64,000 bases of DNA from Sambucus nigra (GCA_949130495.1 OX422215.1:66975244-67039243), one strand, 5' to 3'; positions 1 through 12,633 are shown, counted from the stretch's first letter. The notes: generated from the sequence alone by a model not told the origin. Numbers and translations: made by a program.

Positions 1-659
1 TCTCATCTTATCATGTTATCTCCATTAACTTCATTCAATTTGTACTAAAACGATTTGTACCTACATTAATTATAACTTGCTTAATTTACTGCGAGATAAT
101 AATTTTTAACATACTTATCATTTTCACAAAAATTCAAGAGAATTTCCTTTGTTTATTCATGAAGCCAACTTGTTTTAACATTTATAATTACCTCAACAAC
201 AACAACAATAGCCAAATTAAACTACCAATAAATCACTTCCACCAATTTCAACATTGATAACCTCATAAATCAGTTCCATCAACACAAAAGTTAAATGAAT
301 TTTTTAAGCTATTAATCGTGACATTGGCACAGGAATAACTAGTGTATATATCATGGATATTATATGCATCAAACAATGAAATATTAAGTAAGGCTCTTAC
401 TTTAAAATGTTTCGGCAAATATACTAACCTCACAATAGTTCCGAACTTGAGATCGTGATATGATTTGTGATAGATCCTTCATTGAGGATTGCCAGTGGCA
501 TAGATTACATCTCAGATGTCAATGGTTGCACTGTGGTGATGCTACAAGATCGACATTGGCATTGCCAGGAACCTAGAAATTAGAATACACAAAATATTGT
601 ATGTAATGCATAAAATTAAGCAATTGTAGTCATACATCCAATAATTGATAAAAGTTGAT

Positions 660-824
660 TTATCCAGCGCCTAAAGAAACGTCACCCATATAATGCAAAC
701 AAGACTTCATAAAATCCCGGATATGAGGTTCAGGAATGGCAGGGTTGGCTTCTACATGCTCCTGTTGCTCAAGGGTTGGCATAGCTCCTCGATTGTGTTG
801 GGTTTGAGATTTACTAGTCATCAT
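660..824 (-). CDS. small hypothetical ORF (54 aa), doubtful
   Basis: A 54-codon reading frame starting at the first of two adjacent ATGs (MMTSKSQTQH) and ending DVSLGAG-stop. A strong splice-acceptor-like tract (T-rich run, then TATAG) lies immediately before the ATG, so it could be the first coding exon of a small gene with a spliced leader. No signal peptide, membrane segment or known domain is visible. It is short enough to be chance, and I do not recognise it. Confidence 0.2.
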   Translation of the reverse strand: MMTSKSQTQHNRGAMPTLEQQEHVEANPAIPEPHIRDFMKSCLHYMGDVSLGAG

Positions 825-1241
825 AGTACTATATAAAACAACAGGAAAAAAAAATAAAAATAATATTTTTGTTATCAAAAGCAACCATCAAGTCTAAAAT
901 TCTTCATTTCAAAGTATAATCTTAAGCATAATGTTAAACAGACTAAAGTATGACCAATATTAAGCAATACATAATAAATAATCAACCAAAATACACACTA
1001 CTTCCAAATAAAAGATAAATTTTGATCATTCGACTCATTTATGCAGTTTCCACTAGATTTTGTAATCGAATGCCACCAGGAAGAATTTTGTAATACGAGA
1101 GCCATTCCAGATAGTACAAAAATCCAGAATTACTTCTATCTCTTAGAAAGTGATGGACTAACTAATGAAACAAAGATATAACTAGATGCGTATTTAAATG
1201 AAAGAACTTTGTCTTATCAAGGTTTTGTGAGTGGATAATGT

Positions 1242-1243
<2 letters not shown>

Positions 1244-1303
<60 letters not shown>
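1244..1303. repeat. compound (TA)n(AG)n microsatellite
   Basis: Uninterrupted TA dinucleotides (about 1244-1275) pass directly into AG dinucleotides (about 1275-1303). Confidence 0.95.
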
Positions 1304-1306
<3 letters not shown>

Positions 1307-1389
1307 ATAAAAATCCATTTAAGCTAGATAATGCCACATAGAATAGAACTTTTAGGCATTATGCTAGAGTTTTAGTAGTTTTGGACTTC

Positions 1390-3681
1390 TGTCACGACCC
1401 CGACCCAAAATAGTATTAGGGAACGAGTGTCTTGACATGCCACCAAGGCAACAAATATTCCGATTTAATTGTTTCCTTAAATAAATGCAACGGATATATT
1501 ATCACATGGTTATGAATCGTAAAATACTGAAAGTAAAGGAATTACGTCATCAGAGCTTTCTAAAGGAAACTTCATATATATATTAAAAGTAACAACGGGT
1601 TACAACTTAAGAGAAAATTTAAACCTTATTACAAGTGAGCCAGACATGCTCTAAATAAACATTTTACAAAAAGAGCTCTAAAAGATAAATCTTCAAAATA
1701 GTCCATTTTCATTCCGTCCGTGAGCCTAAACGTTTCCTGAAAAATGTTTATTTATACAACATCAGCTAAAAGCCGAATGAGGTTCAATCTCCAGACATTC
1801 CAGGGTTTTCAGTAAATAGATACCTATTCAAGTCAAAAGAGAAGGCATATACATATATGGATAGGAACTTGCAGTAAATAGATATAATTTTGAAATGAAA
1901 TTATATATATCACAATTGGATAGCTCAGAATAAGAAGAATGCAACAAATCAAATGTGATATCTTTTTCTTTCAATCATATCATTTTGATGGCCAAGTACA
2001 CTCTAATACCGCATTCTTCTACCGTATTATACCCCGGTAGTTGAGGGTCAATCGAACTAGTTCATCACAACGCCTTATTTAGGGCACACCAGCGATAAAC
2101 CAGCTGGGAAGGTACCACCCAAATATTTCCACCCGGTAGTCAAGGCCAACATAGTAAGAGAGTTTCCATAGGCCGAATCAATAATTTCAGATTTCAAATC
2201 AGATGTTTATATGGAGAGATATAAACATATAACAAACGATGGAATCATCGGTATCAGATGCATTTTGAGAATAAAAGCATTTCACAAAATATATATTGTT
2301 TGCATAATATCATATAATCAAAATACACAAGGAATGTCAGAGTACTCACCCAAAATGGAGGTCAAATTTACTGGTAATGAGTCTTCGATCACACGTTAAT
2401 CTGATAAAGATTTAAGTACACGTTCTAAGGTCCAGTTTATACTCTACTTTAATAATAACTTCCTTTTTTTAAAGGATTACTGAATCTCTATTTGTTAACT
2501 TTTAAAACTCATTGATCGTAATTAAAGGATTCAATTCATAGTTTTTCCTCATCAGTCGGTTCCCAGTAGAGATGGAGGGTCACAGGGGCACCACTTAAAT
2601 ACCATCTCATCTAGACAGAACATTTCCGGATTCATTCCCAGTAGAGATGGAGGGTCACAGGGGCACCACTTAAATACCATCTCATCTAGACAGAACTTCA
2701 CCGGGCCTGACTTTGGATTTACTTAAATCGGATCCCATAATAACGAGCAATTTCTTTAAAAAGAATTATTTTTAAAAGCGTATAATTTCAAACAAGTTTA
2801 TAAAATCAACTTGGATTTGTTCTAAATTTTAAGTTTTGATTAGTGAATTCTTTATTGTATTTTACCAGCATAACTACTAAGTAAAGCTATAAAACAATAA
2901 ATTAAAACTATAAAGATGCATTATAACATTAAGATTACCTTAAGATGAATATCCCCAAGAACTTCTTCTAAACTTTCTCACACTTTCTCTCACTATTTCT
3001 TTCTATAATTCTCAAGGAATTGGTGTGAGTTTCAAATGATCCCCCAAAGGCCCTATTTATAGTTTTCCAAAGATCCCACGGTGTTGACACGTGTCCATGC
3101 TGACCAAGCTTTTACAATGGGAGTCAACGTTGACGTGTCGCGTAACGGAGGCGTCTTGCAGTCTTATTTCACCGGACTGCGACACGTGTTTTAGCTTATT
3201 CTCTAACGATGACACGTGTTTTGGCTTCTCCTCTAACGATGACACGTGTATGGTGGATATGTTCAAAACCGAGCACGAGGTGTCGAGGATAGGTATTAAG
3301 GGTATAAGGGTCATTTCGGACCTAAAGGGTATTTTGGTAATTTCACACCATATATTTTCAATATTTCTTTTAGGTCCCTGAAAATATTTTATTTACAAAA
3401 AGGCCCCTTTTTATTTTTTCATTTTGGTCCCTGAAACTTTATTTATTAAAACCAAGTCCCTAAAGTTTCATAAAATTATATTTTCTACCCCAAAACTTAT
3501 CACTTAGCTTAGGATGTGCCATAAAATCTCAATCTGACCCATTTTACCGTTGATTCTTCAAATTGAAAAATGGGTTTTGTCAAATTAAGAACTCGAAATA
3601 ATATATCATTATTAGATAGTAAGTATGAAGAAATTGAGAGAAGATAATTATATATTGGCATAAGAAAATAGGGTTATTACA
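1390..3681 (-). repeat. Element 1 3' LTR
   Basis: 2292-bp terminal repeat, identical by eye to 8342-10633 except position 3293. In element orientation it begins at 3681. It contains the same TATA box (3054-3061), CACGTG boxes (3088, 3183, 3213, 3243) and 75-bp internal tandem duplication as the 5' copy. Short ORFs inside it (2211-2399, 3057-3314, 3091-3381) recur unchanged in both LTRs and are not genes. Confidence 0.97.
2560..2697 (-). repeat. 75-bp direct tandem duplication inside element 1 LTR
   Basis: The segment starting TCCCAGTAGAGATGG at 2561 is repeated from 2636 with almost no change through CTAGACAGAAC. The same duplication is in the other LTR at about 9512-9649, so it predates this insertion. 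Confidence 0.9.
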
Positions 3682-3695
3682 TCCTACCCTCCTTA
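3682..3695 (-). other. Element 1 polypurine tract
   Basis: On the minus strand the purine run AAGGAGGGTAGGA directly abuts the 3' LTR. This is the expected primer site for plus-strand cDNA synthesis. Confidence 0.85.
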
Positions 3696-3726
3696 TAAAA
3701 AGTTTGGTCCCCAAACTTTACTTACA

Positions 3727-6700
3727 TTAATTTCCAAAAAGGTGTGGATATCGCTCTTTTATTTCATCTTCCCGCTCCCATGTTGCTTCTTCAACAGAAT
3801 GATTCCTCCATAATACTTTGACTAGTGGAATAACCTTGGTTCGTAATATCTGATCTTTATGGTCCAAGATTTCCACTGGATGCTCAATGTATGTCAAATC
3901 TTCTCCAACTTGAAGAGGCTCGTGACTTAAGATATGTGCTGGATCAGGGATGTATTTCTTCATCATTGAAACATGAAACACATTATGCACACTCGAGAGT
4001 TCAGGGGGTAAGGCTATTCGATACGCAACAACACCTATCCTTTCAAGGATTTCAAAAGGTCCTATGTATCTTGGACTCAACTTTCCTTTCTTCCCAAATC
4101 GGATTACTCCCTTTGTCGGTGATACTCGTAAGAAAATATAGTCTCCTCTTTGGAATTCTAACAGTCGACGTCGATTGTCAGCATAACTCTTTTGACGGCT
4201 TTGAGCGATTTGAAGTCGGTCTTGTATCAATTTCACTTTCTCTGTTGTGACCTGAATCAATTCTGGTCCCAATAATTTTCTTTCTCCAACTTCTACCCAA
4301 CATGCAGGTGAACGACACCTTCTACCATAGAGTGCCTCATACGGAGCCATTTGAATACTTGCTTGATAGCTATTATTATATGCAAATTCCACTAACGGTA
4401 AATGATCGTCCCAATTCCCCTTCAAATCAAGTACACATGCCCTAAGCATATCCTCTAAGGTTTGGATAGTTCTCTCCGATTGTCCATCTGTTTGAGGATG
4501 AAAAGCGGTGCTGAAATTCAATTTTGTTCCCATGGATACTTGTAGGCTTTTCCAAAAGCGAGACACGAATCTAGGGTCACGATCAGAAACAATTGAAACT
4601 GGGGTTCCATGAAGCTTAATAATTTCCCGTATATACAATTTAGCTAGCTTTTCTAAGGAATGGGTAATCTTAATGGCAAGAAAATGAGCAGATTTAGTTA
4701 ACCTATCAATAATTACCCAAATGGAATCATTACCATTGGAACTCCTTGGTAGCCCTGTCACAAAATCCATGGTAATATGTTCCCACTTCCACTCAGGGAT
4801 TGGTAAAGGTTGTAATAGTCCTGATGGTTTTTGATGTTCAGCTTTTACTTGTTGACAGATCAAACACTGAGATACAAACTCTGCTATCTCCCTTTTCATG
4901 TTATTCCACCAAAACACTTCTCGGAGATCTCTGTACATCTTGGTATTTCCGGGATGAACTGTGAATCTCGAGTAATGACCTTCCTCCAAAATCTGCCTCT
5001 TTAGTTGGGCATCACCAGGTATACAGACTCTATTTCCAAACCTTAATATATCATCTCGTATCACAAATTCAATTCTCTTCCCTTCAATAACCTCTTCTTT
5101 AATCTTCCTCAGTTGTGGGTCATTTACTTGTGCAACTTTAATTCTTTCCATCAACGTGGGTTGTATTTTTAAGTTTGCGATTATTCCTCCTTCACCATAA
5201 ATACGTACATCTATTTCCATACTTCTCAAATCTTTCAATAGAGCTTCCTGGCTGGTAATAAGGCATGCTAAATTTGGTGTAGACTTTCTACTCAAAGCGT
5301 CGGCAACTACATTAGCTTTCCCCGGGTGATAGTGAATATTTACATCATAATCCTTCATCAATTCTAACCACCTCCTTTGTCTCATGTTTAATTCCTTCTG
5401 AGTAAAGATATATTTCAAACTCTTATGATCGGTATAAATCTCACAAGTCTCACCATACAAATAATGTCTCCAAATTTTAAGAGCAAAAATTACCGCTGCT
5501 AATTCTAAGTCATGGGTTGGATAATTTTGCTCATGGGGTTTTAACTGTCTCGAGGCATAAGCTACTACTTTCCCATTTTGCATTAGCACACATCCCAAAC
5601 CATTTTTAGAAGCATCACTATAAATCACAAATCCTCCTGTACCGGAAGGAATAGTCAAAATTGGGGCAGTTACTAATCGATTCTTAAGTTCTTGAAAACT
5701 ATTCTCAACTTCCTCAGACCATTCATATTTCACCGTCTTTTGTGTTAACCTAGACAGGGGTTTGGCAATACTAGAAAATCCTTCAACAAATCTTCGATAA
5801 TAACCTGCTAATCCTAGGAAACTACGAATCTCTGTTACATTAGTTGGTCTTGGCCAATCTAGTATAGCCTCGATCTTTTGAGGATCAACCGACACTCCCT
5901 CCTTGGATATGACATGTCCTAGAAAAGAAACACTAGGCAACCAAAATTCACACTTCTTTAATTTTGCATATAATTTCTCTTTCCTAAGGATTTGTAATAC
6001 TATCCCCAAATGCTTCTCGTGTTCTTCAATACCTTTGGAATAAATAAGAATGTCATCAATGAAAACAACCACACACTGATCCAGATATTTCCTAAACACT
6101 CTATTCATCATATCCATAAAAGCGGCTGGTGCATTAGTTAATCCAAATGGCATCACAAGAAATTCATAGTGACCATATCTAGTACGAAAAGCTGATTTCG
6201 AAATATCCCCTTCCTTAATCTTCAATTGGTGATAGCCTGACCTAAGGTCAATCTTCGAAAATACTTGCGCACCTTGTAGTTGGTCAAACAAATCATCTAT
6301 ACGAGGTAAGGGGTATTTATTCTTAATGGTCACTTTATTTAGTTCACGATAATCTATACATAACCTCATCGTTCCATCCTTCTTTTTAACAAATAACACT
6401 GGAGCACCCCAAGGGGATATACTAGGTCTAATAAAACCCTTGTCTAACAGATCTTGTAATTGAACTTTTAATTCCCTTAATTCTAAAGGTGCCATGCGAT
6501 AAGGTGGTTTAGAGATTGGTGTGGTTCCAGGAACAAGGTCAATGGTAAATTCTACTTCTCTACTAGGAGGTAGACTGGGCAAATCATCTGGAAAAACATC
6601 TGGAAAAAGCTTAGCTATAGGAATATCTTCTAAACTAGGCTCTTTTGTTTGCAAATCAATAACACTGGCAAGGAATCCTTGACATCCCTTCTTAAGATAA

Positions 6701-8112
6701 CTACAAGCTTGCATTGCTGAGATAATACGCATGGGAGATAAGATGCTAGTTCCTTCAAAACTGAATTCTGGTTGGTTAGGAATTTGGAAAATAACCCTCT
6801 TCTCAAAACAATCCACCCTAGCATGATATGATGCTAACCAATCCATCCCCAAAATGACTTCAAAATCTCTTATGTCTAAAACTATCAAATCAGCGAATAG
6901 TTTATGACTACTGACATTTATAGGGCAAGACTTATATACTAATGTCCCCGTTAATAACTCACCCGAAGGAGTAGAAACGTGTATGATATGATTCAAGGAT
7001 TCAGGAATATTAGGAAAGCGATTAACAAAACGTACAGACACAAATGAATGGGTAGAACCAGGATCAATTAAAACTTGAAAAGGTTGCGCACATATAGAAA
7101 GTGTACCTGACACTACTGCATTAGAAGCCTTTGCATCAGAAAGATTAAAGACTCTACCTTGTCTGCCCTGATCCTTATTGTCATTAGAAGTCTTTGTTGC
7201 CGCCTTCCCTTTGTTAGGACAATCTCGCATTTTATGCCCCTTTTGGCCACACCCAAAGCAACTCCCCGTCTCCAGGTAACACGGACGCCCTCTATGAATA
7301 TTACCACAACGTTGGCATTTATCAACATTAGAGGGTTTGTTTACTAAAGGTTGTACTATATTAGGTATAGTCCTAAAGGGTTTGTTATTGGGGTTCCTTC
7401 CTCTTTGTTCTCCAAACTTCCTCTTCCCCTCTCTAACCTGATTATATTCTTCACTATCCTTCTCAGCTATTGTTGCCCTAGCCACCACGTCATTATATGA
7501 TGTCAACTTTAGGATGGAAATTCGGCTACGAATATTCAACCTTAACCCACGTTCAAACTTCTTGGCTCTTAAAACATCGGTTATCACAACATGAGGTGCA
7601 AAACGGGATAACTCAGTAAACTTTGCCTCATATTGACTAACCGTCATATTTCCTTGAACCAGACCCATGAAGTCAGCTGCTTTTTGGTCTTGCACCGTTT
7701 CGGGAAAGTATTTCTCGTAGAAGGTCACTAAGAAGTCATTCCAACCTATGGGATTATTCCTTTCCCCATGCATTCTCTTAGTCATTCTCCACCAATGTTC
7801 GGCTTCACCTTCTAACATGAATGTTCCAAATAAAACTCGTTGTTCATCTGTACACTTAAGAACATCGAACATCTTTTCCATTTGCATCACCCAATTTTCT
7901 GCTTCAGTGGGGTTAGGAGTCCCTTTAAAAGACGGAGGATTCAACTTCTTGAACTGTTCAATAGTACAACTACTTAGTTCAAGATTCCTTGGTGCTCCAT
8001 TATTCACTTGATGCTCCACAATTTTTGCTAGACTTTCAATTGCCTTGTATGCACCTTCCAGTCCTTCCATACTCGAACCGCTAGTTCCTGGAGTTGATCT
8101 TTTCTTGGTCAT
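3727..8112 (-). CDS. Gag-Pol polyprotein of element 1 (single intact ORF, 1461 aa)
   Basis: Uninterrupted 1461-codon ORF encoding the element's capsid and replication enzymes. Order seen: gag core (about 50-230); Cys-rich stretch [13 protein letters not shown] (about 266-278) and CCHC zinc knuckle [14 protein letters not shown] (about 285-298); aspartic protease with DPGSTHSF at about 350; reverse transcriptase with VVFIDDIL, catalytic FIDD at about 684-687; RNase H with YSDAS (about 831) and HDLELAA (about 867); integrase with HHCC zinc domain (about 1045-1086) and a DDE triad near D1116, D1177 and E1213, with the canonical 35-residue D-E gap; GPF module (about 1352); and a chromodomain-like tail (about 1410-1457). 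The first ATG (MTKKRSTPG) lies about 210 bp inside the primer-binding site. No frameshift or stop is seen. Gag and Pol are in one frame, as in many plant chromoviruses. The chromodomain-like tail is inferred to guide integration through chromatin binding. Confidence 0.96.
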   Translation of the reverse strand: MTKKRSTPGTSGSSMEGLEGAYKAIESLAKIVEHQVNNGAPRNLELSSCTIEQFKKLNPPSFKGTPNPTEAENWVMQMEKMFDVLKCTDEQRVLFGTFMLEGEAEHWWRMTKRMHGERNNPIGWNDFLVTFYEKYFPETVQDQKAADFMGLVQGNMTVSQYEAKFTELSRFAPHVVITDVLRAKKFERGLRLNIRSRISILKLTSYNDVVARATIAEKDSEEYNQVREGKRKFGEQRGRNPNNKPFRTIPNIVQPLVNKPSNVDKCQRCGNIHRGRPCYLETGSCFGCGQKGHKMRDCPNKGKAATKTSNDNKDQGRQGRVFNLSDAKASNAVVSGTLSICAQPFQVLIDPGSTHSFVSVRFVNRFPNIPESLNHIIHVSTPSGELLTGTLVYKSCPINVSSHKLFADLIVLDIRDFEVILGMDWLASYHARVDCFEKRVIFQIPNQPEFSFEGTSILSPMRIISAMQACSYLKKGCQGFLASVIDLQTKEPSLEDIPIAKLFPDVFPDDLPSLPPSREVEFTIDLVPGTTPISKPPYRMAPLELRELKVQLQDLLDKGFIRPSISPWGAPVLFVKKKDGTMRLCIDYRELNKVTIKNKYPLPRIDDLFDQLQGAQVFSKIDLRSGYHQLKIKEGDISKSAFRTRYGHYEFLVMPFGLTNAPAAFMDMMNRVFRKYLDQCVVVFIDDILIYSKGIEEHEKHLGIVLQILRKEKLYAKLKKCEFWLPSVSFLGHVISKEGVSVDPQKIEAILDWPRPTNVTEIRSFLGLAGYYRRFVEGFSSIAKPLSRLTQKTVKYEWSEEVENSFQELKNRLVTAPILTIPSGTGGFVIYSDASKNGLGCVLMQNGKVVAYASRQLKPHEQNYPTHDLELAAVIFALKIWRHYLYGETCEIYTDHKSLKYIFTQKELNMRQRRWLELMKDYDVNIHYHPGKANVVADALSRKSTPNLACLITSQEALLKDLRSMEIDVRIYGEGGIIANLKIQPTLMERIKVAQVNDPQLRKIKEEVIEGKRIEFVIRDDILRFGNRVCIPGDAQLKRQILEEGHYSRFTVHPGNTKMYRDLREVFWWNNMKREIAEFVSQCLICQQVKAEHQKPSGLLQPLPIPEWKWEHITMDFVTGLPRSSNGNDSIWVIIDRLTKSAHFLAIKITHSLEKLAKLYIREIIKLHGTPVSIVSDRDPRFVSRFWKSLQVSMGTKLNFSTAFHPQTDGQSERTIQTLEDMLRACVLDLKGNWDDHLPLVEFAYNNSYQASIQMAPYEALYGRRCRSPACWVEVGERKLLGPELIQVTTEKVKLIQDRLQIAQSRQKSYADNRRRLLEFQRGDYIFLRVSPTKGVIRFGKKGKLSPRYIGPFEILERIGVVAYRIALPPELSSVHNVFHVSMMKKYIPDPAHILSHEPLQVGEDLTYIEHPVEILDHKDQILRTKVIPLVKVLWRNHSVEEATWEREDEIKERYPHLFGN

Positions 8113-8320
8113 TTTCTACAATCATGGCAAAACGTAAGATGTATTATACTAGCCCAAGATTGCTTTTTAGAAGAACAATAATATATAAACAATTATATAT
8201 AGACTATAAGAAATATGGAGGGTTATCACATAAGTCGGATATTTAATCCTATAACCTATGTATGGAGACTTAAAATCGATAGCGTTCGAAACTTATGTTC
8301 AGTAGTCTACGGGTTCATAA

Positions 8321-8337
8321 CCTATGCTCTGATACCA
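8321..8337 (-). other. Element 1 primer-binding site (initiator tRNA-Met)
   Basis: On the minus strand TGGTATCAGAGCATAGG lies 4 nt after the 5' LTR. TGGTATCAGAGC is complementary to the 3' end of plant initiator tRNA-Met, which primes reverse transcription. Confidence 0.93.
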
Positions 8338-8341
8338 CCTC

Positions 8342-10633
8342 TGTCACGACCCCGACCCAAAATAGTATTAGGGAACGAGTGTCTTGACATGCCACCAAGG
8401 CAACAAATATTCCGATTTAATTGTTTCCTTAAATAAATGCAACGGATATATTATCACATGGTTATGAATCGTAAAATACTGAAAGTAAAGGAATTACGTC
8501 ATCAGAGCTTTCTAAAGGAAACTTCATATATATATTAAAAGTAACAACGGGTTACAACTTAAGAGAAAATTTAAACCTTATTACAAGTGAGCCAGACATG
8601 CTCTAAATAAACATTTTACAAAAAGAGCTCTAAAAGATAAATCTTCAAAATAGTCCATTTTCATTCCGTCCGTGAGCCTAAACGTTTCCTGAAAAATGTT
8701 TATTTATACAACATCAGCTAAAAGCCGAATGAGGTTCAATCTCCAGACATTCCAGGGTTTTCAGTAAATAGATACCTATTCAAGTCAAAAGAGAAGGCAT
8801 ATACATATATGGATAGGAACTTGCAGTAAATAGATATAATTTTGAAATGAAATTATATATATCACAATTGGATAGCTCAGAATAAGAAGAATGCAACAAA
8901 TCAAATGTGATATCTTTTTCTTTCAATCATATCATTTTGATGGCCAAGTACACTCTAATACCGCATTCTTCTACCGTATTATACCCCGGTAGTTGAGGGT
9001 CAATCGAACTAGTTCATCACAACGCCTTATTTAGGGCACACCAGCGATAAACCAGCTGGGAAGGTACCACCCAAATATTTCCACCCGGTAGTCAAGGCCA
9101 ACATAGTAAGAGAGTTTCCATAGGCCGAATCAATAATTTCAGATTTCAAATCAGATGTTTATATGGAGAGATATAAACATATAACAAACGATGGAATCAT
9201 CGGTATCAGATGCATTTTGAGAATAAAAGCATTTCACAAAATATATATTGTTTGCATAATATCATATAATCAAAATACACAAGGAATGTCAGAGTACTCA
9301 CCCAAAATGGAGGTCAAATTTACTGGTAATGAGTCTTCGATCACACGTTAATCTGATAAAGATTTAAGTACACGTTCTAAGGTCCAGTTTATACTCTACT
9401 TTAATAATAACTTCCTTTTTTTAAAGGATTACTGAATCTCTATTTGTTAACTTTTAAAACTCATTGATCGTAATTAAAGGATTCAATTCATAGTTTTTCC
9501 TCATCAGTCGGTTCCCAGTAGAGATGGAGGGTCACAGGGGCACCACTTAAATACCATCTCATCTAGACAGAACATTTCCGGATTCATTCCCAGTAGAGAT
9601 GGAGGGTCACAGGGGCACCACTTAAATACCATCTCATCTAGACAGAACTTCACCGGGCCTGACTTTGGATTTACTTAAATCGGATCCCATAATAACGAGC
9701 AATTTCTTTAAAAAGAATTATTTTTAAAAGCGTATAATTTCAAACAAGTTTATAAAATCAACTTGGATTTGTTCTAAATTTTAAGTTTTGATTAGTGAAT
9801 TCTTTATTGTATTTTACCAGCATAACTACTAAGTAAAGCTATAAAACAATAAATTAAAACTATAAAGATGCATTATAACATTAAGATTACCTTAAGATGA
9901 ATATCCCCAAGAACTTCTTCTAAACTTTCTCACACTTTCTCTCACTATTTCTTTCTATAATTCTCAAGGAATTGGTGTGAGTTTCAAATGATCCCCCAAA
10001 GGCCCTATTTATAGTTTTCCAAAGATCCCACGGTGTTGACACGTGTCCATGCTGACCAAGCTTTTACAATGGGAGTCAACGTTGACGTGTCGCGTAACGG
10101 AGGCGTCTTGCAGTCTTATTTCACCGGACTGCGACACGTGTTTTAGCTTATTCTCTAACGATGACACGTGTTTTGGCTTCTCCTCTAACGATGACACGTG
10201 TATGGTGGATATGTTCAAAACCGAGCACGAGGTGTCGAGGATAGTTATTAAGGGTATAAGGGTCATTTCGGACCTAAAGGGTATTTTGGTAATTTCACAC
10301 CATATATTTTCAATATTTCTTTTAGGTCCCTGAAAATATTTTATTTACAAAAAGGCCCCTTTTTATTTTTTCATTTTGGTCCCTGAAACTTTATTTATTA
10401 AAACCAAGTCCCTAAAGTTTCATAAAATTATATTTTCTACCCCAAAACTTATCACTTAGCTTAGGATGTGCCATAAAATCTCAATCTGACCCATTTTACC
10501 GTTGATTCTTCAAATTGAAAAATGGGTTTTGTCAAATTAAGAACTCGAAATAATATATCATTATTAGATAGTAAGTATGAAGAAATTGAGAGAAGATAAT
10601 TATATATTGGCATAAGAAAATAGGGTTATTACA
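8342..10633 (-). repeat. Element 1 5' LTR
   Basis: 2292-bp LTR at the upstream end of the minus-strand element, so it carries the functional promoter. Ends TG...CA in element orientation, and its right edge abuts the second ACTTC target duplication. One mismatch to the other LTR noted (position 10245). Confidence 0.97.
10006..10200 (-). promoter_or_regulatory. Element 1 LTR promoter: TATA box with CACGTG (G-box) array
   Basis: Reading the minus strand, a strong TATA box (CTATAAATAGGGCC, core at 10006-10013) is preceded by four ACACGTGT palindromes with CACGTG at 10040, 10135, 10165 and 10195. The last three sit in 30-bp tandem units containing CTCTAACGATGACACGTG. Between the first and second boxes lies a W-box-type palindrome, GTCAACGTTGAC (10075-10086). 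G-boxes bind bZIP and bHLH factors in light and ABA/stress responses, and TTGAC cores bind WRKY factors, so a stress-inducible LTR is plausible but inferred. Start of transcription is expected about 30 bp below 10006. Confidence 0.75.
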
Positions 10634-10638
10634 ACTTC

Positions 10639-10984
10639 AGTCAAGACATCACCAATAAACTCCAAGTTTAAAGGAGGGATTATAGCTTTATGATAAATAT
10701 CTCAAATGAAAAGGCATGTTTAGGAAAATACTATCAAGCCCAAAGAAAAGGGGGCCAATAAGAGATAAGACAACACTCAGCTAGGTAAAGAAGGAACTAC
10801 TAAGTCAGGTCACCAATTGCAAAAGAGAGGAAGAAAGATGATGACACCATCAACACTTTGGAAATCTCAAATCACAAAAATTGATTTGATTATGTGGAAG
10901 TGGATAATGAAAATAAGTCAAAACCAATCTAGAACAACACCTGACACTGCACTAGCTGAGCATCAAGTGGAAGATGCAATTGAG
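10639..10984. other. spacer, nothing recognised
   Basis: Begins immediately after the target-site duplication of element 1. It may be a more decayed upstream part of the adjacent LINE remnant, but I could not read any conserved motif in it. Confidence 0.5.
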
Positions 10985-11615
10985 GCTTGTGTGGAAATCT
11001 CCACTTCTATGCTGATGACCTATTTGTTTTATGCAATTCCATCCTTACCAACATTATGTCCCTCATCAAGTAATATGAGACCAGATCTATGGAAGTCATT
11101 AACAAACCCAAATATAAATTTTCCTTGGTAAAAGGGCCCGTTCATAAAAAATTTCCATTAGACCAAAGCCACCTACCTCCAACCCCTTATGCACAAGGAT
11201 CCAAGCTTGAAGGATGGAAAGGCAAGCTCATCTCCTCTTTTGGTATAATGCAGATTGTCAAAATGGTCATCCCCCCATTCTCGTATACACCTTCATCTAA
11301 AAATGGCCTTCCAGTCTGCTTAAAAGGCTCCAAACCTATATCAAGAACTTTATTCGGACTGGCAATATTCTAAATAGAGTTGTGGTGTTAGTTTCTTGGG
11401 CAAATACTTGTACACCAATGGACAAGGGGGGCCTTCGCATGTTCAACTTAAAAACCTATAACCAATTGAAGAACCTTTAGGACTTGATTCATTTAAGATC
11501 TCTTTGTGCCACTTTTATTTCAGATAGATTCAATTTGCATATCATACAGTGCCCATCATATAGATTCTCCTCAATCTGGACTAGTCTCAAGAATCTCATG
11601 CCTCACATTATGTAA
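10985..11615 (+). pseudogene. degraded LINE (non-LTR) reverse transcriptase fragment
   Basis: Frame-by-frame reading gives LCGNLHFYADDLFVLCNS with the reverse-transcriptase catalytic box YADD at 11008-11019. Further on come motifs typical of plant L1-type LINEs: INKPKYKF, WKGKLISSFG (about 11214-11243) and VSWANTCTPMDKGGL (about 11391-11435), then SIWTSLKNLM (about 11575). The frame changes several times and stops interrupt it (for example a TAA between the YADD block and the next block), so it is a dead fragment. No poly-A tail or target duplication is evident, consistent with great age. Confidence 0.8.
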
Positions 11616-12596
11616 GTGAAGTTCTGTAATAGTTATTATTCCAAGAAGACTCATAAATCAAGTAAAAAACTATGAGAAATGAGATTGAATATCACAACCC
11701 ATATCACGACACAATCAACTGAAGCTTCCCTCACTAAAATGTACATACCTTGGTCAAATTACTGAACACATTGCACTATCATAACATTTTAAATAAAAAA
11801 TAATATGAAATAAAGATTCAAACATAAAAAAAATACAAAATTGGGAAAATGGAGTCAAAAGGGTTTTAACATTCTTCAATATAATTTCTAACATGGTTTC
11901 CAATAATTGAAAATAGAAAATGAAGTAGGAAAAAATAGTACCACATCTTTAAGTTCTATATATAATTTGTAATAAAACTCCCCTGATCATAACAGTACCA
12001 CATCAATAGGTTATTTAAACTCAAAGTAACGAAGTGTAAATGTTCAATGCACAACCAAATTATAATATGCAGGACCCAATAATTAAACAGAGTGCCAAAC
12101 ATCTCTCTAATTAATATTTTCATACCTAATGACATAGTGCCCTTAATGTTTGGACAAACTTTTTCACACACAGTGGGTTCATTTTGCTACACATCGTATG
12201 ATAAAAGTGATACTAATTAAACAAAACAAAAAATAAAAAGATCAAGCTAAATATGTCCATAAGCACAATTAGGACATGCATTATCATAAAACATTTTAAT
12301 AATAAAATCCATTCTGATGAAGGGTAAATACCACTGTGATGAGGACACACATAATGATTTTTTCTTCTTAGAAGATATAACCAAAGGCAAAACTGATGTT
12401 TTGTATCATTTACTTTCTAAAACTGAACAAAATTCGTGTATAAAAGCTGAGATTTTGTATAAAACTTTACATAAGAGTAGCATCTTCCTTTTTAAAAGTG
12501 AACAAAGTCATGTGCAAGTATGAGATTGACACCAAATCTCCTAGTAAGAATCATTGAAATATGTGAACTCAATTAAAGAAGCAAATATCACAACAC

Positions 12597-12633
<37 letters not shown>

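Larger units (their letters stand above)
1..1384. other. AT-rich intergenic spacer, no convincing gene
   Basis: No long ORF or recognisable protein domain. On the minus strand two islands look exon-like. One at about 429-574 is bounded by TTTCTAG before it and GTGAG/GTTAG after it. The other is a short ORF at 660-824. Neither gives a protein I can recognise, so the stretch is best treated as non-coding. The right edge is the pre-insertion flank of element 1. Confidence 0.6.
1390..10633 (-). mobile_element. Element 1: complete Ty3/gypsy chromovirus LTR retrotransposon
   Basis: 9244-bp element with two 2292-bp LTRs (TGTCACGACC at the left edge, GGTTATTACA at the right edge on the + strand). 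Perfect 5-bp target-site duplication ACTTC at 1385-1389 and 10634-10638. It reads on the minus strand: initiator-tRNA-Met primer-binding site beside the right LTR, one gag-pol ORF, then a polypurine tract beside the left LTR. The gene order PR-RT-RH-INT, the GPF motif and a chromodomain-like C-terminus place it among chromoviruses, most like the Tekay/Del group (lineage inferred from motifs, not from a tree). I found one LTR mismatch (G at 3293, T at 10245), so insertion was very recent. All cis and trans parts look intact, so it may be autonomous. Confidence 0.97.

Noticed and set aside
2211..3381. Small ORFs in element 1 LTRs, repeated at 9163-10333
   Set aside because: They recur because the LTR is duplicated; composition and position (promoter and leader) do not suggest proteins.
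3891..4250. ORFs on the + strand inside gag-pol of element 1 (also 7159-7347, 7748-8011)
   Set aside because: They are antisense shadows of an intact, motif-rich ORF, with no domains of their own.
8321..8337. tRNA-Met gene fragment
   Set aside because: Only the 3'-end complement is present and it lies beside an LTR. It is a primer-binding site; the same applies at 24263, 38425 and 56486. No complete tRNA gene was recognised.
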